Assembly (NCBI GenBank): GCA_920105625.2
Contig: CAKKTE020000188.1
Coordinates: 828,501-892,500 of the forward strand
Reading direction: 5' to 3'
DNA from: Clusia tigrina
Taxonomy: Eukaryota > Arthropoda > Insecta > Diptera > Clusiidae
Length of the DNA stretch: 64,000 bases
The position numbers and the translations under genes are program-made. The notes below the pieces were generated by a model. That model ran no database searches. It was not told where the DNA came from and was given only the letters and a program-made list of their open reading frames with translations. Each line of letters opens with the position of its first letter. Position 1 is the stretch's first letter. Shown here piece by piece: positions 32,454-44,900 of the stretch.

Positions 32454-33747
32454 CTAAGTCTTCCTCACTCGAAATGGGTTCTCCGCAGGGACTTGTCCGG
32501 AACGTGGCGGTCCCTCTTGTGCCACGTTCCTCCCGGGGTTTCCCTTCCTGCAATTAGGACACTCTGGAGTCACCACATTCTCCCTTCCACACCTATAGCA
32601 AAATATTTTTCTTTGCCTCGAATTACATTCTCTAAATGTATGCCCGAGCTGTTTACAATTCCAGCATACCACTTGACTCCTACTTGCCGGTTCCTTTACT
32701 TGGTTCCTCTCCTTTAACGCATTTCTCCCTGTTACCACTTCCTGACGATTTTCCCCTACTTCTTCAATTACCGTGTTGCTCACCTCACTTACTACTCGAC
32801 CCGAACCATATTTAAAAGGCGGCTGCACCATCCTAACTTCCCTCTTTTGAAAGAATCTCTCCGCCTCTTGGCATTCATATTTTAGCTGCTCCACGCTATA
32901 GCAAGCGATGGGATACACTATCTTCCCTAATCCCTCCCTTAGGTTTCTCTTTATTATTTTGATTAGGTCAAATTCCGACACAGGGTAACTCATTCGTGCT
33001 CGGAGCTTCATCACTTCAAAAAAGAAAGAGTCCAAGCTCTCGCCTGGCAGTTGCCTCCTTTCTGACAATTCCCTCAATAACTCAAGTTCACTCTGGTTTG
33101 AGCGAAACTGCCTTAGCATAGCGTTCCGAAGCGCTGGCCACGCCCTGGCGTCGGTTGTCCGTACGCATAGGCAGGACCACTCTATTGCTACCCCACGCAA
33201 CAGTACATGAAATTCCTTCATTACTGCTGGCCAAGAAACCTCATACTGCGCCTGCAAATGCTCCAACCGGAATATAAATTCTTCTACGGGCAGATTCTCG
33301 ACTTTTCCATCGAAGAATAAACCCCATTTCTCTAGTCTCACTACCATGTGACTCTCTTCTCTCGGAAACTCTCTTCCGTTCCTTCGCCCTATATTACTTC
33401 TACTCGCTTGCTCCCTGGTTAGAATCTCCCGACCACCCTCTTCCGCCTCCATCCGGATTGGTGGTTCGCGATCACTCGTTGGGGCAAGCTGGCTCCTCCA
33501 TCTGACACTTTCGCGACCTTCCTCTGCTCTACTTAGGGGTTCACAACCCGACTCCGATGCCGCGGGCATTGCCCCCCGCTCCGATAACTGTTGCCGTATT
33601 GGCCGCACTGCGTCATTAACCAATTTCATCAACTCAATGTGATTCGCCCTTACCGTTTCTTATATTTTTTCCGTCTCTACAGTTAATGCTACTCGATAGC
33701 TATTATGGCTTTCGAGCAACATCAAATTAATTGCCGATCGGTATTGG
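32454..33747 (-). pseudogene. gag: Element A copy 2 gag, N-terminus missing
   Basis: Open from 33632 to 32454 with the same capsid and two zinc motifs as copy 1; a few substitutions (e.g. PPIRMEAEEGGREI, SWPAVMKEF). The in-frame stop at 33660-33662 is shared. Upstream homology ends at 33747, directly at the TGTTG start of the element-B LTR. Confidence 0.88.
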
Positions 33748-34232
33748 TGTTGTGAGTTAGAATCAAGCTACTTACGCGTAGTTGACTCACAGCACCGGCT
33801 CCCATTAAACTCATTAATAATGCACATATTTTTAGGGTGCAAATATTGTAAATGAATAGTATTTATGCACTAATTATGATGTAAACTTTTAGGGTGTCAC
33901 AGTTCCGCAGTCAAGCTGACGAGAGGCATTTAGAATGCACCGACGACACTTTTACTTTTGAAGTAGGTCGGTTGGCTTGAGCAACTGACATCAAATAACA
34001 ATTGCGAAACTGGAACACCAGAAAAGTCAAGACGTAGGCGGTAATGTTCATTTGTAAATAGTATATAAGAACTAGTATTTTAAGAATAAAGCTCTCTTGT
34101 TGTTTTAAACCCAAAATAGTGCAGTGCTCATTTAAGAAAGTGATGTAGGTTTACAGGTTCCGGCGTAGGACAAGCCGCGACAGGACATTCCAGAGGACGT
34201 CTCTAGCCGACAAGCAGATACGGACCCCAACA
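33748..34232 (+). repeat. Element B 5' LTR (485 bp)
   Basis: Ends TGTTGTGAG...CCCCAACA. It contains TATATAAG (34071-34078, promoter-like) and AATAAA (34085-34090). The first 40 bp form an imperfect palindrome (TGAGT...ACTCA). Confidence 0.9.
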
Positions 34233-34235
34233 TTT

Positions 34236-34253
34236 TGGCGCAGCCGGTCTAAA
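34236..34253 (+). promoter_or_regulatory. Element B primer-binding site, probably tRNA-Ser type
   Basis: TGGCGCAGCCGGTC lies 3 bp after the LTR. It resembles the serine-tRNA primer sites of 17.6-like elements, but the tRNA match was not verified. Confidence 0.6.
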
Positions 34254-35211
34254 GAACCTATTGGAGCAATCCCAGGGCAAGGAACCCTGAAGCAGAGAGG
34301 CATCCTGCAACGAATTCGAAGGACCTCATCTAAGGACACTGTGGAAAAAAGGATGTCATCGGGAAAAATAATGGTGAGTAGAGTGTATAGTAGCGTAAAA
34401 TAAGTAGATACTTCTGCGACCCTGAAGGCGCCGTAGCGCTGGTCAAAGAAGACGCAACCTATAGGCGCGTTTGCGCTGTTGCACGCAGCTTTGAATGGCA
34501 ACCATAAACCGTCAGTATGATCGGACGGTCTATGTATGTTCATCCTAGCTGTGAGGATTTTTTTTTAGGGGATTTGTGTTTGTTTGTCGGTAGGGACATT
34601 TATACGATTCAATTTATATTGTTTTGAAATCAAAATAAAGATTGATTTAAATATTTGGCATTTTGAGTTTAGGGTATTAGGTGAAGAGGTGCAGACAACA
34701 CGTGTTGTTGCATCAAAGTTTTTGTAGTTCGGAAACTACGATTTGCGTAGCAATGTTGAAGAAAACATTTAAATGCTATTATTATGTGGCGCATACGTTA
34801 CGGGTTTATTTTTAAATATGGATTCAAATTTCCGGGAATGAATCAAGACACTTTTGCCGGTAAATCAAATTTCGGTTTTTACAAACATATGGCCTTTTCT
34901 ATGGATTTTTGGGAGTATTAAAGATGGTGAGAGGAAAACAAGGAGTATTGGTGAGGAAGTCAAGGACCACTTTGCATTGATGGAAGGACTTAATGGACGC
35001 CGGTAGACAGCGGAACTTTGTGATGGAAAACAAGTATAGCAGAATATGTATATAAACATAGAATTTACGGTGGAATGTTTTTTTAAAATAAATTTGTATT
35101 TATCAATAAGTAGGATGGAATAAAATATTGGGATAAGTTAATAACAAGTTTTAACAATTATTGGATTTTTCTTTGTAATTGGGATACGCCATCTGTTCTG
35201 GCATTTGGGAT
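34254..35211 (+). other. Element B untranslated leader
   Basis: About 0.96 kb, AT-rich, without a convincing open frame on the plus strand. The minus-strand frame at 34151-34543 is incidental. Confidence 0.65.
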
Positions 35212-37550
35212 ATGACGAAGGAAGCGCAAGGATTACTGCTGATGCAGGAGCAAATTGGCGATACGAATGAAAAATTGGTCCGTAATTTTAAGAAAGACGG
35301 CAGTTTACGCAAGGACAACGTGTATTACCGCAAGCGAATATCACAGTTGCAAATCTAGGGAGAGAGTTCAACAATAATCACGGACTGTTGTTGCCTCACG
35401 CAGTTGAGTACGGCAAGGGAAAATATTTTGCGGAAAATTACGCAGACTACATAAATAGTCTGGTCAACGAATGGGCAGATACATTTAGTTCTGAATTAGA
35501 GGGACTAGGACAAGAGATTGTGAGTTTGGTTTCGCCAGACGAGGAAATAAGGAACAGATTGAAATCAATACAGTCAGAGGTGAAACTGTTTACTGGGAAA
35601 ATAGTTGACCAGTTCGAAGCGAGTACGAGCAGGGAAGAAGCTCAGGAATTGTGGAGGCAGGCGAACGCCGGAGGAAATGTGTCACCATTAGAAGTAGCGG
35701 ATCAAGCCTTGACGGCAATCCAAAGAAGGACAGAAGAAAAGTTGTTCAAATTTCATGAGAAAACAGAAGATTTGAGAGCACAAAAAGAGTATCTTGAGAA
35801 TAAGGTAAAGGAACTTTCTCAGAGATTGTCGGAAACAGAGGAAGCAGCAGCGCTGTTGGAGAAGGAGTGTGCAGGATTGAAAAGAGGACGGGCGACCAAT
35901 AGCAACCCACATAGAAAGGAGAGATCAAAATCAGCATCGGCTGGATTTACACAGACAGTATTGACATTGCCTCCGGAAGTACGTTGGCCGGAGTATTTAA
36001 CACCAGAAGGGATAAGCCGCATTGTAAAGCCAAAATTAGTACTTAATGAAGAAAGGCAAGCGGAATTTTTGTTTGGCGCATCTGAAATCGGGGTCGAGCC
36101 TTATTCTCCAGAACGTCCGGTAACTAATAAAAATAAGGGATATCCGCCAAAAGAGCCAGAAGCAGTAACGGTACAGGACAGGCCCAATACTGTGGACAGT
36201 ATTTCGCCTGTACGAACAAACGATCGAAGACTAATTAGTTTGAGTCCGTCATTGGTCAATTACCTCTCAGATCCGGGAGAAGTGAATCTAGGAACCACCC
36301 ACAAAGATAGCGCTCAAGTTTTATCGGTCATAAGTAAAACAAAAATACGCAAAATGGGTATAGAGGAGATTTCAAAGACAGTGGCCAGGCTAGTACCTGT
36401 GTTTACTGGTGCAGCTTCAGAAGATTTACGGTCAGAAGTTAACAGATTCATTCAAGGTTGTGAGCTTGCAAAGCGAAGCATAAGCCCTGATGAGTTGCAG
36501 GATTTCTTCGACTGTGTTAAGCAAAGATTATTTGGAGACGCGTACAACCTTGTGTTGCCAAAGCAATTCGCCAGTGTGGACGAGCTTTACAGTCTTATAA
36601 GGAGAACTTATTTGAAGGAGAGAACTTTGGAGGACATAACCCAAGAAATAAGAATCGGGAAGCAGCTGGCAAGTGAAGACATACGTGCCTTTGCCAGGCG
36701 TTTAGAGTCACTTCAGATGATGGCCCAGGAAATAATCAGGAATAAGTACAATGGCATTGGAGATACAGCGTTATTACACGAAGTTGACTAGTCGGTGTTG
36801 ACAACTTTCGTGGTGGGGCTCCGCAACTCCGTTCTAAAGATTCATATGCTGAATAGCAGAACAGGAACTCTGGAGGAATTAGTAGAAGAAGCGATTAGAG
36901 CACAAGTTCTCGTGGAACGGAGTACGGCTGGGTTAGGTGAGGTACACATGTTGGAAAATAGACAGGACATGTTCACCGCCGCTGTCGTGAACAGAGATGG
37001 AAGTAGTTACGTCCCAAACATATACAGAGGAGCATATAATCCCGGTGTCTCCGACAACAGAGCCGCGAATCCGAGAAATCCGTACAGGGGGTTTGTACAG
37101 AGGGCACCCACATGTTCGTTCTGCCGTAAGCAAGGTCATACAAGGGATGAGTGCATTACACGCAAAAACACGCCCTACTGTATGGAGTGCCAAACATATG
37201 GTCATGAGGCAAGTAGACAGTGCCATGGAGACACAGAATGGAATCAAAGTAAAAGGCAGCCAGCTACGAGGCGCCCGGTTCCACCCTTGAGGGACAGCAG
37301 GGGTAACTTCAGTAGTCCCCAAGTAAATTCAACAGAAGGAATTAACCAAGGAAGAAATCCTTTCAAAACTGGGAGTGGTCAGCAGCAACCAAATTGGAAT
37401 TCCAAAAGTGAACCAAAAATACGCAACACCCAACAGGGGTTGAGATGCTTCTCATGTGGACAGATGGGACATCGGGCAGCGGAATGCAGGGATAGACAAT
37501 CCCAACAAAGGAACCAGGGAAACTTCCAGCGGCCCAGTCGAGGCCAGTAG
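35212..37550 (+). pseudogene. gag: Element B gag
   Basis: Gag appears to start at ATG 35212 (MTKEAQGLLLMQEQIG), since this frame leads straight into the main frame after a frameshift at about 35350-35358 (stop 35356-35358). The long frame from 35388 has an N-terminal domain, a coiled coil (EKLFKFHEKTEDLRAQKEYL ... LSQRLSETEEAAALL), a basic Ser-rich linker, and a capsid region (LVPVFTGAASEDLRSEVNRF, LEDITQEIRIGKQLAS). An in-frame TAG at 36789-36791 follows, then zinc motifs CSFCRKQGHTRDEC, CMECQTYGHEASRQC and CFSCGQMGHRAAEC. Three knuckles and an N-terminal coiled coil are unusual for the simplest gypsy Gags. Confidence 0.82.
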
Positions 37551-37690
37551 ACTGGAAAGCCAAAAGAAAGATAGTAATAATAAGGCCGGAAATACGTGGG
37601 ACTAGTAATGTAGGAACTACAGTCCAGGAGAAGGAGGAGCAGGAGGCTCTCCAGTATCACGAAGAGTTAGGGAATGGATACACGTCCATA

Positions 37691-39756
37691 TTGGGAACAA
37701 AAGGAGGTTGCTTCGCTATGAGCAGGATAGGTGATGCCTTCATCGAGATGCCCTGCGAGGAGGCGGTGAGTGGTAAGCTAGTGCTATTAGTAGATTCAGG
37801 GGCGGACACTAGCCTCGTAAAATCTAGTGTTTTACGGAAGGGGCTAGACATTAATCAAATGGACTTAAGAACCCTTAACGGAGCGTTTGGAGGGTGCATT
37901 AGGACATTGGGGTCGCTCAGAATAGGGCACAGTGGAGTTAAGGGTATGAGTTTTAGAGTGCACGCAGTGGAAGTGGATAGGAAAGGTATCCCGGCTGATG
38001 GGATAATTGGCCGCGATAATCTTTGGGGACGCACCATACTGGATGCGCTCGACAAGCAGTTATCGTTTTACGATAATAATAAGAATAGAATTCTCACTCT
38101 TCCATTAAAGTCATGGCAGGAAGGAACCGTGAGTAAGGTTAAGAATAGTATGGAGGTAGTAAATGCAAGGTCAACCAGAGTAGTTACTATGCATGTAAAT
38201 ACGAAACTTAGGACTGTTGTTTTGCACAAGCAGCAGCTAGCGGAGGGCGTATATATGGCAGAAACCATAACGCACGTTGACAAGGGTAAGGTGTACGCTT
38301 GTGTACTCAACGCATCAGAAAAGGACTACCTGATGAATGAGGATTTTAGACCTAAGTTCACTAGTTACGATAATTTTAAGGAACCGAATTATGGGACGGT
38401 TAATCAGATTAAACAAGTTGATATAAGAAAAAGAATGGAGAGAGTGCTAGAATCACTGAGATTAGACCCAAGCGTAAATTTAGAAGAAAAGGCATCAATA
38501 GAGGCCATTTGTACGTCATTCCATGACATATTTTTGCTGGAAGGAGACCAGTTGACGTATACACCATAGGTAGAGCATGAAATACCTACTAGGGTGGATC
38601 AACCACCAATTAACCAGAAACAGTACAGATTGCCACAAGCTCACAAAGATGAGGTAAATAGGCAAGTGCAGGGAATGTTAAAAGATAACATAATTTCACC
38701 GAGTATCTCGCCTTGGAACTCACCAATAATTTTGGTACCAAAGAAGGGAGGTGCTCAGGGTCAGAAGAAGTGGAGAATGGTCGTCGATTTTAGGAAATTG
38801 AACGACGCCACTATCAAGCAGGTGTTCCCAATTCCAAGGATAGAAGAAATTCTGGATCAATTGGGGCACAGTAGATATTTTTCTACACTTGATTTAGCGA
38901 GTGGCTACCACCAGGTTCTGGTGGATACCCAGGATAAGCAGAAAACTGCGTTCAGCACCGGTTTAGGGCATTATTAGTTTAATAGAATGCCGTTCGGATT
39001 AACAGGAGCACCGGCTACCTTCCAACGGCTAATGAACCATGTGCTAACAGGCTTGCAAGGGTTAGATTGTTTTGTGTATCTCGATGATATTGTAATTTAT
39101 GGGAAGAACTTGCAGCAGCATTCGCAACGCTTGTGCAAGGTGCTCCAGAAATTACGAGAACACAATTTGAAATTGAACACGGAGAAGTGTCAATTTTTAC
39201 GAGTGGTTTATTTAGGCCATCGTTGCTCAGAGGCAGGAGCACTGCCTGACCCGCAGAAAGTGGAATGCGTTAAAAATCTAGCGATTCCGAGAAACAGAAA
39301 GGAAGTGCAAGCATTCCTAGGACTAGTGAACTATTATAGAAAGTTCGTGGAAGGACTAGCCGGAATTGCGTTGCCAGTGAATAAGTTGCTACGAAAAGAA
39401 GCAAAGTTCGAATGGACAGAGAGCTGTCAGCAAGCATTCGAGAGGCTAAAAGAAATAATTAGCTCGCCACCAATTTTGGCGTACCCCGACTTTGAGCAAA
39501 CTTTTTTGTTGACCACTGATGCTAGCAATGAAGCATTAGGGGCAGTATTGTCGCAAGGGGAAGTCGGTAATGACCGACCAATAGCATTCGCAAGCAGAGC
39601 GCTTAGCGACACGGAGAAGAGATACTCCACAATAGAAAAGGAATTTCCAGCCATAGTATGGGCTACGAAGAATTTTAGGGCATATCTGCTAGGACGCCCA
39701 TTTAAGATATACACTGATCACCAGCCGTTGAGAGGCATAGCCAATTTTCCCTCAAC
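37691..39756 (+). pseudogene. pol: Element B pol (protease, RT, partial RNase H)
   Basis: Protease: LLVDSGADTSLVKSS with DSG motif and IIGRDNLWG. RT: WNSPIILVPKKGG, KKWRMVVDFRKLN, YFSTLDLASGYHQVLV, MPFGLTGAPATFQRLM, catalytic CFVYLDDIVIYGK, GLVNYYRKFVEGLA. RNase H: LLTTDASNEALGAVLSQ and YTDHQPLRGIAN, where homology ends at about 39756. Two in-frame stops, both TAG, lie at 38567-38569 (before RT) and 38975-38977 (within RT). The reading frame is otherwise unbroken across 2 kb. Confidence 0.87.
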
Positions 39757-41634
39757 GACACTCTTGAAAAATTCTGGCAACTTGAAGGATGTGATTCACC
39801 GAGCTGTAAGTTTACAACCGCCGAGCGTCGCTGTGAAGAACATTTTCTGCAAAATTATCAACGTGATATCAATGGGCGCTTCATAGTGAAATTGCCGTTC
39901 CAAACCACTCCAAACCAACTGGGAGAATCGCAGAAGTTAGCTCTGCAACGGTTCATGACAATTGAACGAAAAATGATAAAGATTCCTGAATTCAAGGCCC
40001 AATATGTAGCCTTCATGCGAGAATACGAGAAGCTTGGTCATATGGAAGACATTGATATAACTAGCATCAAGAGTTCCCACTACTTTCTTCCACATCATGC
40101 CGTTTTGAAGCCAGACAGCTCAACGACAAAGCTAAGAGTCGTATTCGATGCTTCAGCGAAAACATCAACAAATGTCTCTTTAAACAATCTTCTGGCAACA
40201 GGACCAACTATCCAGGAAGATGTGTTCACTATTCTTTTGCGTTTCCGGCTCCCTCGATTTTTCTTTACAGCCGACATTGAAAAGATGTATCGACAAGTGC
40301 GAGTAGATAAAGACGATCAAAAGTTCCAACTTATCTGGTGGAGAGAGGATCCCTCACATCCCATGAAGTGTTATCAGCTCACGACAGTCACCTACGGTAC
40401 AACATCTGCACCGTATTTGGCTATCCGCACACTTCAGGCTCTGGCTGACGATCAAGCCAACAAATATCAACTAGGAGCAGAAGTCGTAAAATCCAATTTT
40501 TATGTCGATGATGTGTTGAGCGGATCTGATCATCTCTCCACTGCATGTGAAATACAGCGGCAACTTCGACTCATGCTTAGTTCCGCGGGTTTCAATTTAC
40601 GGAAATGGTGCGCGAATCACCCAAGGTTACTAGAAGAAATTCCAGTCACGGACCGTGAAGTAAATATGGAATTCGGTGACACACTGGACGACAACATCAA
40701 AACAATGGGATTGATTTGGAGCCCTTCTAATGATGACTTTAAGGTCAAGGTTGGTGTAGTAGAATCCGGTAGGATAACAAAGCGTTCAGCCTTAGCAGAT
40801 ATTTCACGTATTTTTGATCCCCTTGGCTTCGTCGCGCCAGTTACGACCACAGCAAAAGTATTCCTTCAACAACTATGGAAACTTAAAATAGACTGGGATA
40901 CAGAACTTCCAGCACCACTTCACAAAACATGGCTAACCTTCAAAAAGGACTTGCAGAAGTTAGAAACCATCAGCATGCCACGCCACGTCTTCGGTCGCAC
41001 AGTACCCAAGGACCCCCAAGTACACATTTTCGCTGACGCATCAGAACGTGCCTATGGAGCGGTAGCATACATGCGAACACAAGATTCCCAAAACCAGATA
41101 ATCGTTCGCTTCCTATGCGCGAAATCACGAGTAGCTCCAACAAAGCAAGTAACATTACCAAGACTGGAATTGTGCGCTGCTAAGGTCGCCGTGGAATTGA
41201 TGCAGAAGCTCCATGAAAGCCCATTCTTCAAAAGCGTTACAACGCATTTTTGGTCTGATTCCACAGCGGTGCTGGGATGGATAAATGCAGAATCAGCACA
41301 CTACCACACATTCGTGGCAAACCGAATTTCGGCTATTCAGCAAGCAACTAATCCACAACAATGGCGTCACGTGCCGTCCCAAGACAATCCCGCAGATCTG
41401 GTATCAAGAGGCGTGACAGCAGCTAAATTGGTAGACAACCTGTTTTGGCTATATGGACCTAAGTTCCTGCACGGATCTATGAAAATTTGGCCACTTCAAC
41501 CTCCACGAGAACAATGTGCCTTGGAACTCAGGCGGCAGACGAGTGCAGCTCTAACACTCAATTCGAAAGAGACAACAACTTCTGGGAAGAAATCAATCAC
41601 AGGAACTCATTTCGACGCCTGCAAAGAATTGTAG
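39757..41634 (+). pseudogene. pol: BEL/Pao RT and RNase H
   Basis: From about 39757 the pol frame reads EKFWQLEGCDSPS, CEEHFLQNYQRDINGRF, then VKLPFQTTPNQLGESQ. RT: LPHHAVLKPDSSTTKLRVVF, FDASAKTSTNVSLNNLL, FFFTADIEKMYRQVRV, TTVTYGTTSAPYLAIRTL, catalytic KSNFYVDDVLSGS. RNase H: VHIFADASERAYGAVAYM, KSRVAPTKQVTLPRLEL, FWSDSTAVLGWI. These are BEL/Pao-diagnostic. A frameshift at about 41555-41575 ends this frame in the region before the integrase. Confidence 0.9.
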
Positions 41635-42935
41635 CATATGTCATTCGGTAAGTGAAAGTATTAAGAAAGAAGGTGTCCCACCCTACAATAGCACCAACAG
41701 CTGAAGAAATGGAGGCATCATTGACATTGATTGTCAAGGGTACCCAAGGAAGAGCCTTTTACGATGACATTAAAAACTTAGAGCGTCACTCAACTGTCAA
41801 TAACACTAGCGATATCAGTAATTTGTCACCGTTTATTGATGACCAAGGTATCCTAAGAGTTGGAGGACGGCTAGAAGCATCTAACTTGAGCTATGACGCA
41901 AAACATCCCATGTTGCTGCCATACAATGACCATATCTCCAGAATGATTCTCGTCATGATGCATGAGAATAATTTGCATTGTGGTCCACAAGGTTTGCTAT
42001 CAGCGTCAAGGCAACGATTTTGGATAATAAAAGGAAAAATAATGGCCCGGAACGTTGTACAAAATTGCGTGCGCTGCACCAGATCCAAGCCTAAGTTATT
42101 CACTCAAGTGATGGGAAATTTGCCAGCAACCAGAGTCACTCCAGCTCGCCCGTTTGTCCATAGTGGAGTGGATTATTGCGGACCATTTTGGGTGCACTAT
42201 AAAATTCGTGGAAAGAAGCCACACAAGGCTTACATCGCAGTATTTTCCTGTTTCGCAACAAAGGCAGTTCACCTAGAGGTTGTAACCGAATTGACGACCG
42301 AAGCATTTATCGGAGCGCTGAAACGCTTCACGTCTCGCCGCGGACGGTGTGACAACGCAACCAATTTCGTCGGCGCAAGTAACAATCTGAAGGAGCTAAA
42401 CGATGTCATCTTCTCAAACACCTCACGAGAAAATATCACGAGATCATGCAGCGACCGTGGAATAAACTTCAAATTTATTCCTCCTAGAGCTCCACATTTT
42501 GGAGGCTTATGGGAAGCAGCTGTTAAATCCGCCAAGCATTTGCTACTACGAAGTGTATCGACGGCATCACTGACCTACGAAGAACTCGAAACCATCGTCG
42601 TGGAGATCGAGGGAATTTTGAATTCTCGACCGCTTACCCCAATGTCAACAGATCCAGATGACCTAACAGCGCTAACTCCGGGACACTTCTTGATAGGCGA
42701 ACCGTTAACTTCACAGATAGATAGGAACATGTCAGAATCCAAGGTATCCCTACAAACTAGATGGAAATTGGTGACACACCTTAAATACGAGTTCTGGAAA
42801 CGTTGGTCACACGAGTACCTTCACCAACTTCAGCAACGACACAAATGGAAGGGGCCAACTAGCACCATAGAGCCAAATACTATGGTAATCGTCAAAGAAG
42901 ATAACTTACCAGTGCTCCAATGGCCTCTAGGGTGA
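41635..42935 (+). pseudogene. pol: BEL/Pao integrase
   Basis: The frame from 41652 carries VLRKKVSHPTIAPTAEEMEA, the HHCC zinc part (HENNLHCGPQGLLSASRQRFW ... CVRCTRSK), catalytic D in VDYCGPFWV, D in CDNATNFVGA, and E in APHFGGLWEAAVKSAKH. Between SRRGR and CDNATNF a few residues usual for the family appear to be missing. A stop just upstream (about 41650) and a TGA at 42933-42935 at the C-terminal end (WPLG) interrupt what is otherwise one frame with env. Confidence 0.85.
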
Positions 42936-44882
42936 ATTGTTAAGGTGTACAAGGGTGACTATGGCTTAGTAAGAGTGTGCGACGTAAAAACACAAAGGGG
43001 CAGATTTAAAAGAGCAATTCAAAGACTGGCACCATTATTCTCGGCAGATCATGACGACATCGAAGTAGATCTAGAAGAGCAACCAGTGCCAAAAAGGAAA
43101 AGAATAATACCAGCAATCACCAATGGTTTGGCATTGCTACTCACAATAATGATGTTACCAATAATATTGGGATCTCCAGTGCAAGTTAATCGTTTTGGTT
43201 CAAAACTTGGCATCCACTTCGAAAATATAGGATCAGTTGCTATTTCATCTACGGAATGGAACTTGCTCGTATACTACGATCTGAAACCATATTGGACAGA
43301 AGCATCAACGCTGTTCAACGGTACCAGCACCCTACGTCAACTTTGCCGAAAGAATAAACAAAACTACACTTGTAGTCATCTAACTGACAGCTTCGATCGA
43401 CTTGAAGGAGAATTGCGTGTAGATAATAATCTGTTAAGAAACAGTCGCAACAGGAGAGGGGCAGTAAATCTCGTTGGAAGCCTTACACATACACTATTTG
43501 GCGTGTTAGATTCAGAGTATTCCAAAAAGATGTCAAGGACAATATTAAACGTCAAAGAAAACGAGTCCAATCTGCTACATCTGCTGAAGAATCAAACATC
43601 CATCATTGATTCCACCGTCAACATCATAAAGCAGGATCAGATAGCGGTTAAGACAAAATTTGATGGATTTGACCAACAAGTGAATCAAATGTGGAATCAA
43701 TTGCAGAAAGGAGACGAAGAGCTGCAACAATCGAAATTGTTGGAACTATTCAACGCTCTGTCAATTCAACTAACTCTAATCGCAATCGATTTACAACGTA
43801 CACAGTCAGCTATACTGGATGTTCTCACAGACACTCACCATGGTAAATTCAATCCGCTACTTTTAACTCCCGAGCAGTTGCACACCGAAGTTGACAAAAT
43901 TAAACTCCACCTGCCATCATCATTAGAACTACCTGCAAATCAAGAGGACTTAATACAACTGTATAGGATAATGAAGGTCAAGGGAGGACTCACTCAGGAC
44001 CATGTTGTGTTTAAGATTACATTACCGTTGGTGGAACATGACCGATTTGAACTCTTTCTGCTCATTTCGGTACCAAATTGGATCAACAACACTATGGTGG
44101 CAATTGATACATGCACCACCTTTCTGGCCACAAATGCTGCTCGCGATCAATACCTCCGAATTAGCTCCGACGACTTTGCATCATGTGAGCGAATCAATCA
44201 AATTGAATACGTATGTTCAAATGTGCCAATCCGGTACAGCTATGAGGCTGAGATGTGTTCCTGCGAAATCAATTTGTTTAACAACAACACTCAACCAAAT
44301 TGTAAACTAAAACCTGTGGCCAATAACATTACGTGGCTACCATTGAAGAAAAAAAATCAATGTATTTATGCAATTCCGTCAACTTCACGAGCCACTGCAG
44401 TCTGCGGCAGTTAAATCATCCCGTTGACACTGAAAGGCTCAGGACTACTGACACTTCAGCCAGAATGTGTGCTGAAACACAATGCAATCTCAATACAAGG
44501 GCAAGAATCCGTGTCCAGTGCGTTAACAGCATCACGCACAAGCCTAGGAAAAATTACAGAATTATCTAATAGTGAACAAATAACCCCACTATTGCAGAAA
44601 ATCAACGCGATCACTTACACAACACAACTGAAGAATCTCACAGAATTACACAATGCTCTGGCCAAGGAAAAACTGATGACACTGCACAAAATTCAACCAC
44701 CAGACTATTACCACCATGCGGTCAGTTATACCGCACTGTTCCTGTCCGTGATACTTTTAATTACTGGGCTCATATGGAAAATACGAAGTCAACGTGGCGT
44801 CAATGTACCAGAAATCATCACGTCAACAGATACGGTGCCTCAGCCTCGCCCTCGCCACCAACCAATAGAGAATCTTATATAG
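42936..44882 (+). pseudogene. env: BEL/Pao env-like gene
   Basis: The same frame as the integrase continues after the TGA: a pol C-terminal piece (VRVCDVKTQRGRFKRAIQRL) then an acidic stretch, KRKRI, a hydrophobic GLALLLTIMMLPIILG that would act as signal peptide, cysteines and many NxS/T sites. A furin-type site RNRRG is followed by a glycine-rich hydrophobic AVNLVGSLTHTLFGVL segment in the place of a fusion peptide, and long helical repeats. One in-frame TAA (44412-44414) precedes the C-terminal part with the transmembrane segment YTALFLSVILLITGLIW and a basic tail, ending at 44882. Layout matches the baculovirus F-like Env of insect retroelements. Not functional as it stands. Confidence 0.8.
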
Positions 44883-44900
44883 GTTGAGCTGTGCTCAACG

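Larger units (their letters stand above)
29848..33747 (-). mobile_element. Element A, second copy, truncated at both ends
   Basis: Matches 23153-27052 at a constant offset of 6,695 bp with only a handful of substitutions. The integrase C-terminus is missing at the left (cut at 29848); gag is cut at the right (33747/33748) by the start of element B. The shared RT deletion, gag stop and integrase lysine show a common defective ancestor or duplication of one copy. Confidence 0.92.
33748..39756 (+). mobile_element. Ty3/gypsy element B, 3' truncated
   Basis: 5' LTR, primer-binding site, long leader, gag and pol through RNase H. Homology stops at about 39756 within RNase H, where BEL/Pao pol begins; integrase and 3' LTR are absent. 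A solo LTR of the family is at 5657-6159. The RT is of the 412/mdg1-17.6 general type; finer placement is uncertain. Confidence 0.85.

Noticed and set aside
34151..34543. 130-codon minus-strand frame in the element B leader
   Set aside because: It lies antisense across an LTR end and primer-binding site and has no homology I recognise.
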